Assembly (NCBI RefSeq): GCF_000230735.2
Contig: NC_019962.1
Location: 2,852,001 to 2,916,000, forward strand
Source: Natrinema pellirubrum DSM 15624
GTDB taxonomy: Archaea > Halobacteriota > Halobacteria > Halobacteriales > Natrialbaceae
Length of the DNA: 64,000 bases
Direction of reading: 5' to 3'
This document shows, piece by piece, positions 54,950-63,040 of the stretch. The notes under the pieces are model-generated. The model did not search any database and was not told the origin of the DNA. It saw only the letters and a program-made list of their open reading frames with translations. The stretch's first letter is position 1. The number at the start of each line of letters is the position of its first letter. A program made the translations under genes and the position numbers.

Positions 54950-57277
54950 CTACGTCCGCCGGCCGTCGGGAGCGAGCAACTCGATCGGATGCGGAACCGA
55001 CCGCTCGAGCAGCGCCTCGAGCTGGTCGCCACACGACGTGCCGGACGCGACGACGGTCTCGGCGTCCTCGACCTGCGTCGCCAGCCGTTCGCCGACGTCC
55101 ACGCTGAGTTCGTAGTACTCCCGCTTGTAGCCGAAGGAGCCGGCCATTCCGCAGCACTCGGCGTCGGAGGTCGTGGGCGCGTACCCACACTGCTCGAGGA
55201 CGGCCACAGTGGGTGCCTCGAGGGCGAGGGTCCGCTGCTGGCAGTGGGAGTGGTAGGCGATCGGCTCGGCCCCGTCGCCGGTCGACAGCGCCGAGGGGGC
55301 GGCCCCGTTCTCGAGCAGGCCGTAGACGTACTCGCAGATCTCGTAGCTGTTCTCGCGGAGCCGCTCGAAGGAGGCCTCGGGGAGCAGGCGCTCGTACTCG
55401 CGGTGCATGGCCGCCAGGTCCGACGGCTCGACGACGACCACGTCCCGGCCGGCATCAAGGTCCTCGGCCACGGCGGCGTAGAGCCGGCTGGCCTGCTCGT
55501 CCGCCGTCGCGATCATCCCCTGTGAGAGCGCGGCCCGCCCGCTCTCGGGCAGGTCCGGCACGCGGACCGGGACCCCCAGCGCCTCGAGGGTTTCGACCGC
55601 GGCCTTCCCGCGCTCGACGTCGACGTAGTTCGTGTAGACGTCGGGGTACAGAACGACCTCGCGCTCGAGGTCGGTCCCGCCGCTCCGAGCGGCGGCTTGG
55701 TCCGCCCGTCGGCTCGAGGCGGCGACGCCACCCCGGTCCTCGAACCAGTCGACAAGAGATTCCCGCTGGAAGGTCGGCAGATCGCGCCGGCGGTCGATCC
55801 CGAGGGTTCGCTCGAGCGCCGCGCGGACGGGACCGGCGTCGGCGAGCCAGTTCGAGACGGGTGCAGTCGCGCTGGCGGCCTTCGCGACGGTGCCGATGTT
55901 GCCGAAGAAGCGCTTGCCGGGATCGAGCCCGCCCGACTCCGCGTCGGGGGTGAGGCCGTCGACGAGGAAATCGTAGGACTCGGGCTCGCTGCTGCGGTTC
56001 ACGCGATCCCGGACAACGGTGTTGATCCACGGGATGTCGATCTTCACCGGGCAGGCGTCGACGCAGTTCGTACAGCCGGTACAGAGGTCGTTGAACTCCG
56101 CCGCCGACTCCTGGCCGTGGACGCCGGCCTCCCAGCCGGTGGCGATCCCGCCCGAGTAGGTCTCGCCGCCGAAGCCGTGGCCGCCGACGGACTGGAAGTT
56201 GGCACACGAGTTCGAGCAGGCCCCACAGCGGATGCAGTACAGCGTCTCCCGGAGCTGATCGTCCTCGCGCATGTCCATGCGGCCGTTGTCCAGCAGGACG
56301 AGGTGGAAGTCCCGGTCCGGATCGCCGGTTCCATCGGTCGCTCCCGTGCCATCCACTCCATCCGCCCCGTCGCCCATGATCGGCTCGTCCGGCGAGTCGA
56401 AATCCAGCGTCGGCGAGTCCGTCGGCGGCGACAGCATCGTCACGTACTGGGAGATCGGCTGGCCCGTCGCGCTCTTGGCGATGATGTCGACGAACGGCTC
56501 GAGGTCCGACAGCGTCGGGATCAGTTTCTCCACGCCGGCGACCGCGACGTGGGTGTCGGGCGTGACCGCACACTTGCGGGCGTTGCCCTCGTTGGTCACG
56601 AGCGCGATCGTCCCGCTGTCGGCGACGACGAAGTTCGCGCCGGTGATCCCCACGTCGGCCTCGGTGATGATCTCGCCGAGGTGGTCCCGGGCGAACCGCG
56701 TGAGTTCCTCGGCGGTCTCGAAGGGCTCGTCGGGGTCGAACCGCTCGTTGAACAGTTCGGCGATCTCCGCGCGGGAGATGTGCATCGCCGGGCCGACGAT
56801 GTGGGAGGGGGTATCGTCCGCGACTTGGAGAACCCACTCGCCGAGGTCGGTCTCCGTGACGTCGATCCCCTCGGCCGCGAGCGCGTCGTTGAGGTCGATC
56901 TCCTCGGTCGTCATCGATTTCGATTTGACGACCGACGGCGTGTCGGTCTCCCCGGCCACCCCGTTTTCCTCGGTCCGGTTCTCGACCACGTCGGCCACGT
57001 AGGCGTTCGCGTCCGCGGCGTCGTCGGCCACGTAGACGGTGCCGCCGTTCGCCTCGACGGCCTCGCGGACCGTCTCGATCAGGTCCGGCAGCCGGTCGAT
57101 GGCGTCCTCCTTGATCGCCCTGGCCTCGGTTCGCAGTGCCTCGATGTCGTCGGTCGCCTCGTAGGCCGCACCGCGGCGCTCGTTCGAGTGACTGGCCTGT
57201 GCGTGGATAGCTTCGCCCTCGGTCTCGAGCAAGTGGCGGATGCGATCGGCCGTCCCCGCGCGGGATCGTTGTGCCAT
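54950..57277 (-). CDS. LutB-LutA fusion: LUD domain, two 4Fe-4S clusters, CCG domains (lactate oxidation)
   Basis: The 775-residue protein joins LutB and LutA. The N-terminal LUD domain (about 60-330) contains SMTTEEIDLNDALAAEGIDVTETDLGEW. It is followed by ferredoxin-type clusters CIRCGACSNSCANF and CTGCTNCVDACPVKID (about 360-430), and by C-terminal CCG-type cysteine motifs including HSHCQQRTL and CCGMAGSFGYKREYY. With LutC one base downstream it forms the LutABC complex, oxidising L-lactate to pyruvate and passing electrons through iron-sulfur clusters. The fused form is common in haloarchaea. Confidence 0.92.
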   Translation of the reverse strand: MAQRSRAGTADRIRHLLETEGEAIHAQASHSNERRGAAYEATDDIEALRTEARAIKEDAIDRLPDLIETVREAVEANGGTVYVADDAADANAYVADVVENRTEENGVAGETDTPSVVKSKSMTTEEIDLNDALAAEGIDVTETDLGEWVLQVADDTPSHIVGPAMHISRAEIAELFNERFDPDEPFETAEELTRFARDHLGEIITEADVGITGANFVVADSGTIALVTNEGNARKCAVTPDTHVAVAGVEKLIPTLSDLEPFVDIIAKSATGQPISQYVTMLSPPTDSPTLDFDSPDEPIMGDGADGVDGTGATDGTGDPDRDFHLVLLDNGRMDMREDDQLRETLYCIRCGACSNSCANFQSVGGHGFGGETYSGGIATGWEAGVHGQESAAEFNDLCTGCTNCVDACPVKIDIPWINTVVRDRVNRSSEPESYDFLVDGLTPDAESGGLDPGKRFFGNIGTVAKAASATAPVSNWLADAGPVRAALERTLGIDRRRDLPTFQRESLVDWFEDRGGVAASSRRADQAAARSGGTDLEREVVLYPDVYTNYVDVERGKAAVETLEALGVPVRVPDLPESGRAALSQGMIATADEQASRLYAAVAEDLDAGRDVVVVEPSDLAAMHREYERLLPEASFERLRENSYEICEYVYGLLENGAAPSALSTGDGAEPIAYHSHCQQRTLALEAPTVAVLEQCGYAPTTSDAECCGMAGSFGYKREYYELSVDVGERLATQVEDAETVVASGTSCGDQLEALLERSVPHPIELLAPDGRRT

Positions 57278-57278
57278 C

Positions 57279-57785
57279 TTATCGGTCCTCCAAGACGATC
57301 ACGTCGACATCGCCGGGGCCGTGGACCCCGTGGACGAGGTCGCCCATGTCGGCGGTCGCGCTCCGGCCGGTCGCGAAGACGACGCTGTCCCGGCCCGCGT
57401 CGAACCCCTCCGCGAGCCGCTCGAAGCCGGCGCTCAGATCGGGGACGACGTCGCTCTCGGCGACGACGGCCACGTGGCGGTCCGGGTAGAGGCTGATCGG
57501 CTCCGCCCCGTCGGCCGTCGACTCGACCGCGACGGTACCGTACTCCGCGACGGCGAACCCGACCGGCGTGACGCCGGTCCGGGCCGCCTCGAGTTCTCCC
57601 GCCGTCGGCTCGGTCGTCACGCCCTCGGGGAGCGAGACGCCCTCGAACGGCAGTGACGCGCCGACTGCCGGCTCTTCGACGATCCGTTCGATCCGCTCGC
57701 TCGCGTCGGCGGCCGACACGCGCTCGAGTCCCACCTCGAGTCCCTCGAGTGCGCGTTCGAACCGACCGACAGTGTCGACTGTCAT
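57279..57785 (-). CDS. LUD-domain protein LutC
   Basis: The 168-residue LUD protein has the VTPVGFAVAEYGTVAVES and PDRHVAVVAESDVVPDLSAGFERL blocks and ends ATADMGDLVHGVHGPGDVDVIVLEDR, a standard LutC tail. It lies upstream of and immediately next to the LutBA fusion. The start is ATG 57785 (MTVDTVGRFERALE). It is the third LUD protein in this window. Confidence 0.88.
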   Translation of the reverse strand: MTVDTVGRFERALEGLEVGLERVSAADASERIERIVEEPAVGASLPFEGVSLPEGVTTEPTAGELEAARTGVTPVGFAVAEYGTVAVESTADGAEPISLYPDRHVAVVAESDVVPDLSAGFERLAEGFDAGRDSVVFATGRSATADMGDLVHGVHGPGDVDVIVLEDR

Positions 57786-57888
57786 CGTCTCCCACATCCG
57801 GGCGGACCGGCAAGAGCGTGACGGTCGGGTCGGGACCGACTGACGGAGAGCCCTCGATCGACCGGCGATCTCGTAGCCTTCGGACTCC

Positions 57889-57972
57889 TATAGTAGCCAC
57901 TGAAAGTCATTGCACACCTGATCGTACGACAGCATTGCGATCAGTGTGTGAATCGTTTCAGTGGCTACTATA
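57889..57972. mobile_element. 84-base palindromic MITE-like element
   Basis: TATAGTAGCCACTGAAA (57889-57905) and TTTCAGTGGCTACTATA (57956-57972) are perfect 17-base terminal inverted repeats. The inside is also nearly palindromic (CTGATCG against CGATCAG around a loop of about 13 bases). There is no ORF. The size, perfect ends and location between a functional lut gene and a broken gene suggest a non-autonomous mobile element; a strong terminator is the alternative. Confidence 0.6.
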
Positions 57973-58001
57973 GCCGCGGCGTTGAACCGGTCGATCGCCT
58001 C

Positions 58002-58267
58002 CTAACTGAACTCCTCGGCCAGGAACTCCCCGTGGGCCTCGATCATCCGCTCAACGACGGGGCCCTCACTCGCCTCGGCGTTGACGTCGACCCGCTGGAA
58101 CACGTCCTCGAGGCGCTCGGTGGTGCTGTGTCTCCTCGCGGCATTCGGCGAAGCTCGAGACGAGTTCCTCGCCCGAGGCCCTCGGGAGTGTCGACGAATC
58201 GTAGTTCGGTGTAATATACCTGCCTCAGGCCATCTATGAAGAACTGTTCGGTCGAGACGATCGTCAT
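58002..58267 (-). pseudogene. Frameshifted, truncated DUF892/YciE ferritin-like gene
   Basis: Read on the minus strand from ATG 58267, the first part (MTIVSTEQFFIDGLRQVYYTELRFVDTPEGLG) matches the start of DUF892 proteins. A frame change then gives EELVSSFAECREETQHH, and another gives ERLEDVFQRVDVNAEASEGPVVERMIEAHGEFLAEEF before a stop at 58002. These pieces follow one another in the DUF892 helix order, so at least two frameshifts broke the gene. It also lacks roughly the last half of the 160-residue family. It is adjacent to the MITE-like element. Confidence 0.75.
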
Positions 58268-58358
58268 AGCACTCGCCGGAGAGGACAGCTTCTATTTGAC
58301 AAACGACGAGCGTGCAACGAAAACGATGGAGTCGCCGATCGAGAGGGGCCGACGACGC

Positions 58359-58913
58359 CTACTGCGACTCGCAGATCGCCAGGAAGTTCTCGAAGATCTC
58401 CTCGCCCTCTTCGGTGTGGGCGACCTCCGGATGCCACTGGACGCCGTAGAGGTCGCGGTCGGTGTCGCTCATCGCCTCGACGTCACAGACGTCGCTTTGG
58501 CCGGTCAGTTCGAACCCTTCGGGCAGTTCCGTGACCTCGTCGGCGTGGCTCGCCCAGACGCGGGTCTCGGGGTGTAGCGAGCCCGTCAGCGGGTCGTCGT
58601 CGTCGACGATGTCGACGGTCACGTCCGCATAGCCGCCGTATTCCCCGCTTCCGACGCTGCCGCCCAGTTCCGCGGCGATCAGTTGCATCCCCAGACAGAT
58701 GCCGAGTACCGGCACGTCCGCCTCGAGGTAGTCGGCGGACTTCCCGATCCGGTCCATGTCCGGGCCACCCGAGAGGACGACGCCGTCGGCGTCGACCTCC
58801 TCGGGCGGCGTGTCGTTGTCTACGATCTCCGTGTCGACGCCGAGGTCGCGAAGCGCCCGGCCCTCGAGGTGGGTGAACTGTCCGTGGTTGTCCACCACGA
58901 CGATCTTCGTCAT
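58359..58913 (-). CDS. guaAA: GMP synthase, glutamine amidotransferase subunit
   Basis: The 184-residue class I amidotransferase has catalytic C73 in GICLGMQ, and H161 and E163 in WHPEV, with SGGPDMDRIG forming the oxyanion loop. It releases ammonia from glutamine for the separate ATP-pyrophosphatase subunit, which converts XMP to GMP; splitting the two is archaeal. No partner subunit lies in the window. Confidence 0.93.
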   Translation of the reverse strand: MTKIVVVDNHGQFTHLEGRALRDLGVDTEIVDNDTPPEEVDADGVVLSGGPDMDRIGKSADYLEADVPVLGICLGMQLIAAELGGSVGSGEYGGYADVTVDIVDDDDPLTGSLHPETRVWASHADEVTELPEGFELTGQSDVCDVEAMSDTDRDLYGVQWHPEVAHTEEGEEIFENFLAICESQ

Positions 58914-59059
58914 TGGGTGTCTGTAGCGGACGGGCCGATAAAAGCAGTCCGGAACGCGCTCTCGCGAGTCCTCGCGCCGACAGACTGGGTCTTATAAAGC
59001 GGCCACGGGTGGAGGTGAACGCGTTTCCGAACGCCGCCACCACGTGTTTCGAAGACAGC

Positions 59060-59281
59060 ATGAGCCGACGGCGAACACACGCAGGCGACGTGCGATGGGG
59101 CTGGACCTGTCCCCGCTGCGGGACGGACGTCTCGGTTCGGAGAGATCCCGACTCCGACACCTTCCGCTGGGAGTGCGATGCCGACCACTGCGTGGCGGTC
59201 GGCTTCGGCTTTACCTCCCGGCGCAGGGCCCGACTCGCACTCCGAGAGTACCGCGAACGGTATCAAAACATCTACCGCTGA
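59060..59281 (+). CDS. Small zinc-ribbon protein (73 aa)
   Basis: The protein MSRRRTHAGDVRWGWTCPRCGTDVSV ... RWECDADHCVAVGFGF has a CxxC knuckle followed by a second cysteine/histidine pair, a short zinc ribbon typical of many tiny haloarchaeal proteins. The Arg-rich C terminus (RRRARLALREYRERY) may contact nucleic acid. Function unknown. ATG 59060 is used because the upstream frame overlaps the promoter of guaAA. Confidence 0.7.
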   Translation: MSRRRTHAGDVRWGWTCPRCGTDVSVRRDPDSDTFRWECDADHCVAVGFGFTSRRRARLALREYRERYQNIYR

Positions 59282-59360
59282 GCCGATCCCGCGGCGGGAT
59301 CGCACCGCTCGAGTTGCGCGTTCCGGTACGTTTATGCGTTCGTCACCGGATGCCAACGGT

Positions 59361-59498
59361 ATGGCAGTCGATCTCGGTCAATTCGATCATCCGTCGTGGC
59401 TTACCGTGGCAGGAACCGGCCTCGGGTACGCGCTGATCCTCGCAGTACTGACGCTGACCATGTTCATCGTCCCGTGGCTCGTCTTCTCGGCGCTGTAG
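59361..59498 (+). CDS. Single-helix small membrane protein (45 aa)
   Basis: The peptide MAVDLGQFDHPSWLTVAGTGLGYALILAVLTLTMFIVPWLVFSAL has one long membrane helix. A GTTTATG TATA-like box about 27 bases upstream fits a leaderless start. Similar tiny membrane proteins occur beside haloarchaeal cytochrome oxidase genes (from memory); none are visible here. Function unknown. Confidence 0.6.
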   Translation: MAVDLGQFDHPSWLTVAGTGLGYALILAVLTLTMFIVPWLVFSAL

Positions 59499-59672
59499 GC
59501 GACGGCCCTCGATGTCAGTCGGCACCGTCCCACCGTGAGGAACTCCTGTGCCACTCGCGGCGACGAACGAGTTCCGGACAGTCGCTCGCGTCCTCTCGGA
59601 TCCGTTCTCACGACAGTCACGGCCGCTGAGGGGTAGGGCCAGATACTACTCCCTCGACGTGGACGGTCGCCT

Positions 59673-60083
59673 GTGAGCGACCACACGCAGCGAATCGAGC
59701 CCGAGCGGGCCGACGGGACGAGTCCATGGCCGGTCCTCGTGGCCCTCGGCCTCGCCGGCTCCGAGGTCGGCATCGTCGTCGGCCTCGGTCCCGTCGCCGT
59801 CGCCGGTCTCGTCGTGTTCGCCGCCAGCATCGCCGGGATCCTGGCCGATGCCGGCTACGTCGCTCGGCTGCTTCCGTTCGCGGCCAAAACGGGCGCGGCG
59901 TTCGTGGCCGTCGGCGCGGTACTTACCGCCCACGGAACCGGAACGGTGCCGATCGCACCCCTCGAGCCACTCTCCGGGCTCGCGAGTCGCGGCGCGGCGC
60001 TGGTCGTCGCCGGATTCGTGACGATCGGCGGTGCGGGGCTGCTGTTGACGCGGCGACCGGCGGACGAACGCCCAGATCGATAA
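59673..60083 (+). CDS. Four-helix membrane protein (136 aa), GTG start
   Basis: Hydrophobic helices lie at about 20-40, 42-60, 68-90 and 103-125 (PVLVALGLAGSEVGIVVGLGPVAVAGLVVFAASIAGILA; AALVVAGFVTIGGAGLLL). The start is GTG 59673. It lies 28 bases upstream of another small membrane gene on the same strand and is probably co-transcribed with it. Such pairs accompany haloarchaeal respiratory genes in other genomes (recollection, not checked). Confidence 0.65.
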   Translation: MSDHTQRIEPERADGTSPWPVLVALGLAGSEVGIVVGLGPVAVAGLVVFAASIAGILADAGYVARLLPFAAKTGAAFVAVGAVLTAHGTGTVPIAPLEPLSGLASRGAALVVAGFVTIGGAGLLLTRRPADERPDR

Positions 60084-60111
60084 CCACACAACCCACTCGA
60101 GGACCAAGACA

Positions 60112-60360
60112 ATGAGCAGACGCGCCTTCGACGCCGAAGTCACGCTCGACCTCGCGGTCAACCTGCTGCCGTTCCTGATCATGGCGTTTTTCGTCGGCGT
60201 CTTTGCCGTCTTCAACCCGTGGGGGGTCGATCCGCTCCAGTCGGCGCTCCAGTTTTCGATCCTGTTCGCGACGATGGGGATGCTCGCGGTCGCGACCTAT
60301 CTGGCCGCGCGGGTGATCGAAACCGACGATCGGACCCGCCACGACACGAGCGACACCTGA
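60112..60360 (+). CDS. Two-helix membrane protein (82 aa)
   Basis: MSRRAFDAEVTLDLAVNLLPFLIMAFFVGVFAVFNPWG is followed by QSALQFSILFATMGMLAVATYLAARVIETD: two membrane helices with a charged tail. It resembles small haloarchaeal proteins found near terminal oxidases (recollection). Function unknown. It converges with the next gene, with one base between the stops. Confidence 0.65.
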   Translation: MSRRAFDAEVTLDLAVNLLPFLIMAFFVGVFAVFNPWGVDPLQSALQFSILFATMGMLAVATYLAARVIETDDRTRHDTSDT

Positions 60361-60361
60361 C

Positions 60362-60499
60362 TCAGTTGATCACCAACACGAACCCGGTGATCGCCATCAG
60401 GACGGCGATGCCGACCAGCAAAAGGAGAAACAGCTCCTTCTCCGCGAGTCGGCCGCGAGCGTCCCGAGTGGTCCCGTCGTCGATCTCGTTCGGAGACAT
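60362..60499 (-). CDS. Tail-anchored-like small membrane protein (45 aa)
   Basis: MSPNEIDDGTTRDARGRLAEKELFLLLLVGIAVLMAITGFVLVIN has a charged cytoplasmic start and one C-terminal membrane helix. The ATG at 60499 is preferred; the longer upstream frame is Arg-rich and unlikely. Function unknown. Confidence 0.55.
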   Translation of the reverse strand: MSPNEIDDGTTRDARGRLAEKELFLLLLVGIAVLMAITGFVLVIN

Positions 60500-60599
60500 T
60501 CTCACGACGGCTACACCGCGGCCCCAAAAGAGCGTTTCCCGGGCCGGTGTAATCGTCCCCGCCGTCACCGGTCGCGGTCGGGGCCGGTTTTGTACCCCC

Positions 60600-60760
60600 T
60601 CAAGCCAGCCCGATCTCCTCGCTGTAGGCACCGTACCGCTCCTCGAAGACGCCCATGATCTCGCCCAGCGTCGCGTCGGCCTTCACCGCGTCGACGATGT
60701 ACGGCATCGCGTTCGCGCCGCGCTCGCAGGCCTCGTCGAGCGCCTCGAGATCCTCGTCGT
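60600..60760 (-). pseudogene. C-terminal fragment of methylmalonyl-CoA mutase large subunit
   Basis: The last 50 or so residues of the frame (ALDEACERGANAMPYIVDAVKADATLGEIMGVFEERYG, then EEIGLA and stop) match the C-terminal end of the catalytic part of methylmalonyl-CoA mutase. The rest of the 560-residue protein is absent: the sequence upstream is replaced by unrelated DNA and the epimerase-like gene. It is a deletion or transfer remnant, unlikely to be functional. Confidence 0.7.
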
Positions 60761-60853
60761 CGTACCTGCTCGTGATATTTGCCGCCAGCGTCAATGAACG
60801 GTCGGGGGTGATGGATCTGCTTCGAACGCCACCGTTCGGGCTCGACGGCGAGG

Positions 60854-61594
60854 TCAAGCGTGTCGGTGACCGTGTCGGGCCGTAAGGATGTCGTCGGCCC
60901 AGTCGACGTCGACGCGGTGGTGTGGTGTGCCCGAGAGTCCGTCGCGGCTGACGATCTCGAACGTCCGGTTCCGTGCGTCGGGGGTAAACGGTGCGGCCGC
61001 CATGATCCGTGCGACGTCCGCCCGGGGGATCGAGCCGGTGACGGAGTCCCCGCCCTGGCCGACGACGACGTCGCCGCTTGGCGGATCGTCCGTGAGTCGT
61101 CCCGGGCGCACGATCGTGTACCCCAGTCCGGATCGGCGCAACGTGGTCTCGGCGTCCCGTTTGGCCCGGAGTGAACTCCGGAGCAAGAGCCGAGCCGGGA
61201 GCGACAGCCCCGCCTTCGAGTCGCCGACGCCGATCGCGCTCTGGAAGACGAAGTACGAAACGTCCGCGGCGACGGCGGCAGTGATGAGGTTGATGACGCC
61301 GGTCCGATCGACCAGTTTAGTGCCGATCGTGTGACGCAGGCCCGGCGGCGTCCCGAGCGCACAGCAGACGAGGTCACAGTCCTCGACGGCCGCGACAGCG
61401 TCGCCCGAGTCGAAGAAGTCGGCGACGATCACCTCGTCGGCCCCGTGGCGCTCGAGCGTGTCGACGTTCCCGTAGGAGCGCGTCGTCGCGCGGACCGTGA
61501 GATCGGTCGGTCGGAGGACGGATAGCAGTTCCTCGCCGGTGGCCCCGCTGGCACCGGCGACGAGGACGCGGTCGAGTGGGTGGGAGTCGGTCAT
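60854..61594 (-). CDS. NAD(P)-binding SDR/NmrA-type epimerase-like protein
   Basis: The 246-residue Rossmann protein begins with the nucleotide loop VLVAGASGATGEELL (about residues 9-23). It has VIVADFFDSGDAV, CCALGTPP, a structural VSYFVFQSAIGV and YTIVRPGRLTDDPPSGDVVV, the atypical SDR (SDR_a5-like) pattern. The substrate is unknown; plant and archaeal relatives include NADPH-binding stress proteins. It lies upstream of the methylmalonyl-CoA mutase remnant. Confidence 0.87.
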   Translation of the reverse strand: MTDSHPLDRVLVAGASGATGEELLSVLRPTDLTVRATTRSYGNVDTLERHGADEVIVADFFDSGDAVAAVEDCDLVCCALGTPPGLRHTIGTKLVDRTGVINLITAAVAADVSYFVFQSAIGVGDSKAGLSLPARLLLRSSLRAKRDAETTLRRSGLGYTIVRPGRLTDDPPSGDVVVGQGGDSVTGSIPRADVARIMAAAPFTPDARNRTFEIVSRDGLSGTPHHRVDVDWADDILTARHGHRHA

Positions 61595-61862
61595 CGAATC
61601 AGGTACTGGATCGACACGGAAAACCCTCAGCAGCGGTCGGTGGGCATGACAGTCTCCGCCGAGTGCGAGACGCCGGGCGATGCCACGACCGGAACCGAAC
61701 GCGTCGTTCGCCGGTGAGGACAGGTCACGAACTTCGCAGTCGGGATGGTCGGCCGGACCGAATCCCGATCCGGCTCGAGTCGGTCGACCGATCGTCTTGC
61801 CGTCGTAGTCCCCCGATCCGTTACCGCGCCAATTATTAACTGGGGACATGTTGATAGCCGAC

Positions 61863-62828
61863 ATGGATCGAATTTCGCTCGGCAACGACGAGTTCGAGGG
61901 TCGGAACAACGCCTACGTTCTCGCCGACGACGCCGCGGGCGAACTCGCGCTCGTCGATACGGGGATCGCGGTCGATCCGGTCCGAACGGACCTCCGTGAC
62001 GGGCTGGCCGACCGCGGCTACGAGATTGCCGATATCGACGACATCGTCCTCACGCACTTCCACGCCGACCACGCCGGACTGGCCGGCGAGATTCAGGCCG
62101 AAAGCGGGGCCACCGTCTACGTCCACGAGGCCGACGCCCCGCTCGTCGCCGGGGCGGAAGACGCCGTCGCGGCCGTCGAGGATCGCCGTCGCGAACTGCT
62201 CGCGGAGTGGGGCGTCCCCGAGGACGCCCGGCGGGAACTGCGTACCTTCTTCGAGTCGGCCGAGATCGAGGGGCCGCCGGCCGAGCCGACGCCCATCGAG
62301 GACGGCGAGGTCCTCGCGGTCGGCGGCCACCGTCTCGAGACGGTCCACGCGCCGGGCCACGCGGCGGGCCTGTGCTGTTTCGAGATCGACGACGGGGACG
62401 AGGCGTTCGTCGGCGACGCCTTGCTACCAGTGTACACCCCGAACGTCGGCGGCGCGGACGTCCGGGTCGAGCGCCCCCTCGCAAAGTACGTCGACACGCT
62501 GGAACGACTCGCCGACCGCGACTACGACCGGGCCTGGCCCGGCCACCGCGACCCCATCGACGACCCGACTGCCCGCGCCGAGACGATCCTCGAGCATCAC
62601 CGCGAGCGGGCGGCAACGATCGTCGAGTTGCTGGCCGACCATGGGCCGGCCGATGCCTGGACGATCAGTGCCCACCTGTTCGGCGACCTCGAGGGAATCC
62701 ACATCGTCCACGGTCCCGGCGAGGCCTACGCCCACCTCGATCACCTCCGCCACGAGGGCTTTGTCACGGCCGATGGCGGCACGTATCGCCTCGAGCGGGA
62801 ACCGAACGCTACGGAACGGATCGTTTGA
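61863..62828 (+). CDS. Metallo-beta-lactamase-fold hydrolase
   Basis: The 321-residue protein has the binuclear zinc motif THFHADHAG at about residues 64-72, HAPGHAAGLCCFEI, FVGDALLP and a histidine in WPGHRDPIDDP. A C-terminal winged-helix-like segment (TIVELLADHGPADAWTISAHLFGDLEGIHIVHGPGEAYAHLDHL) follows. This is the layout of LACTB2-like hydrolases with a winged-helix tail, acting on RNA or thioesters. The start at ATG 61863 follows a TATTAAC box. Confidence 0.88.
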   Translation: MDRISLGNDEFEGRNNAYVLADDAAGELALVDTGIAVDPVRTDLRDGLADRGYEIADIDDIVLTHFHADHAGLAGEIQAESGATVYVHEADAPLVAGAEDAVAAVEDRRRELLAEWGVPEDARRELRTFFESAEIEGPPAEPTPIEDGEVLAVGGHRLETVHAPGHAAGLCCFEIDDGDEAFVGDALLPVYTPNVGGADVRVERPLAKYVDTLERLADRDYDRAWPGHRDPIDDPTARAETILEHHRERAATIVELLADHGPADAWTISAHLFGDLEGIHIVHGPGEAYAHLDHLRHEGFVTADGGTYRLEREPNATERIV

Positions 62829-63040
62829 GCCGCTGACTGACGGCGTCCGAAGTCACAAACACCACACGTATTCACTGTTCTCAAGAGCCGCTCGAGAGCG
62901 TCTGAGCCGAAGTATTGTCGGTGCCGTAGTAAGAAACTCCATATTAGTGTATTGTTCACAAGATCCTTGCTAACTTCCCTCACCTTTATTACGGGTGACT
63001 CGAAACTGGTGGGTGAGAATCGGTAACTCAGTGACACACA

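Noticed and set aside
55697-57496. 599-residue frame opposite the LutBA fusion
   Set aside because: It is antisense to an iron-sulfur protein with all its cysteine motifs in place.
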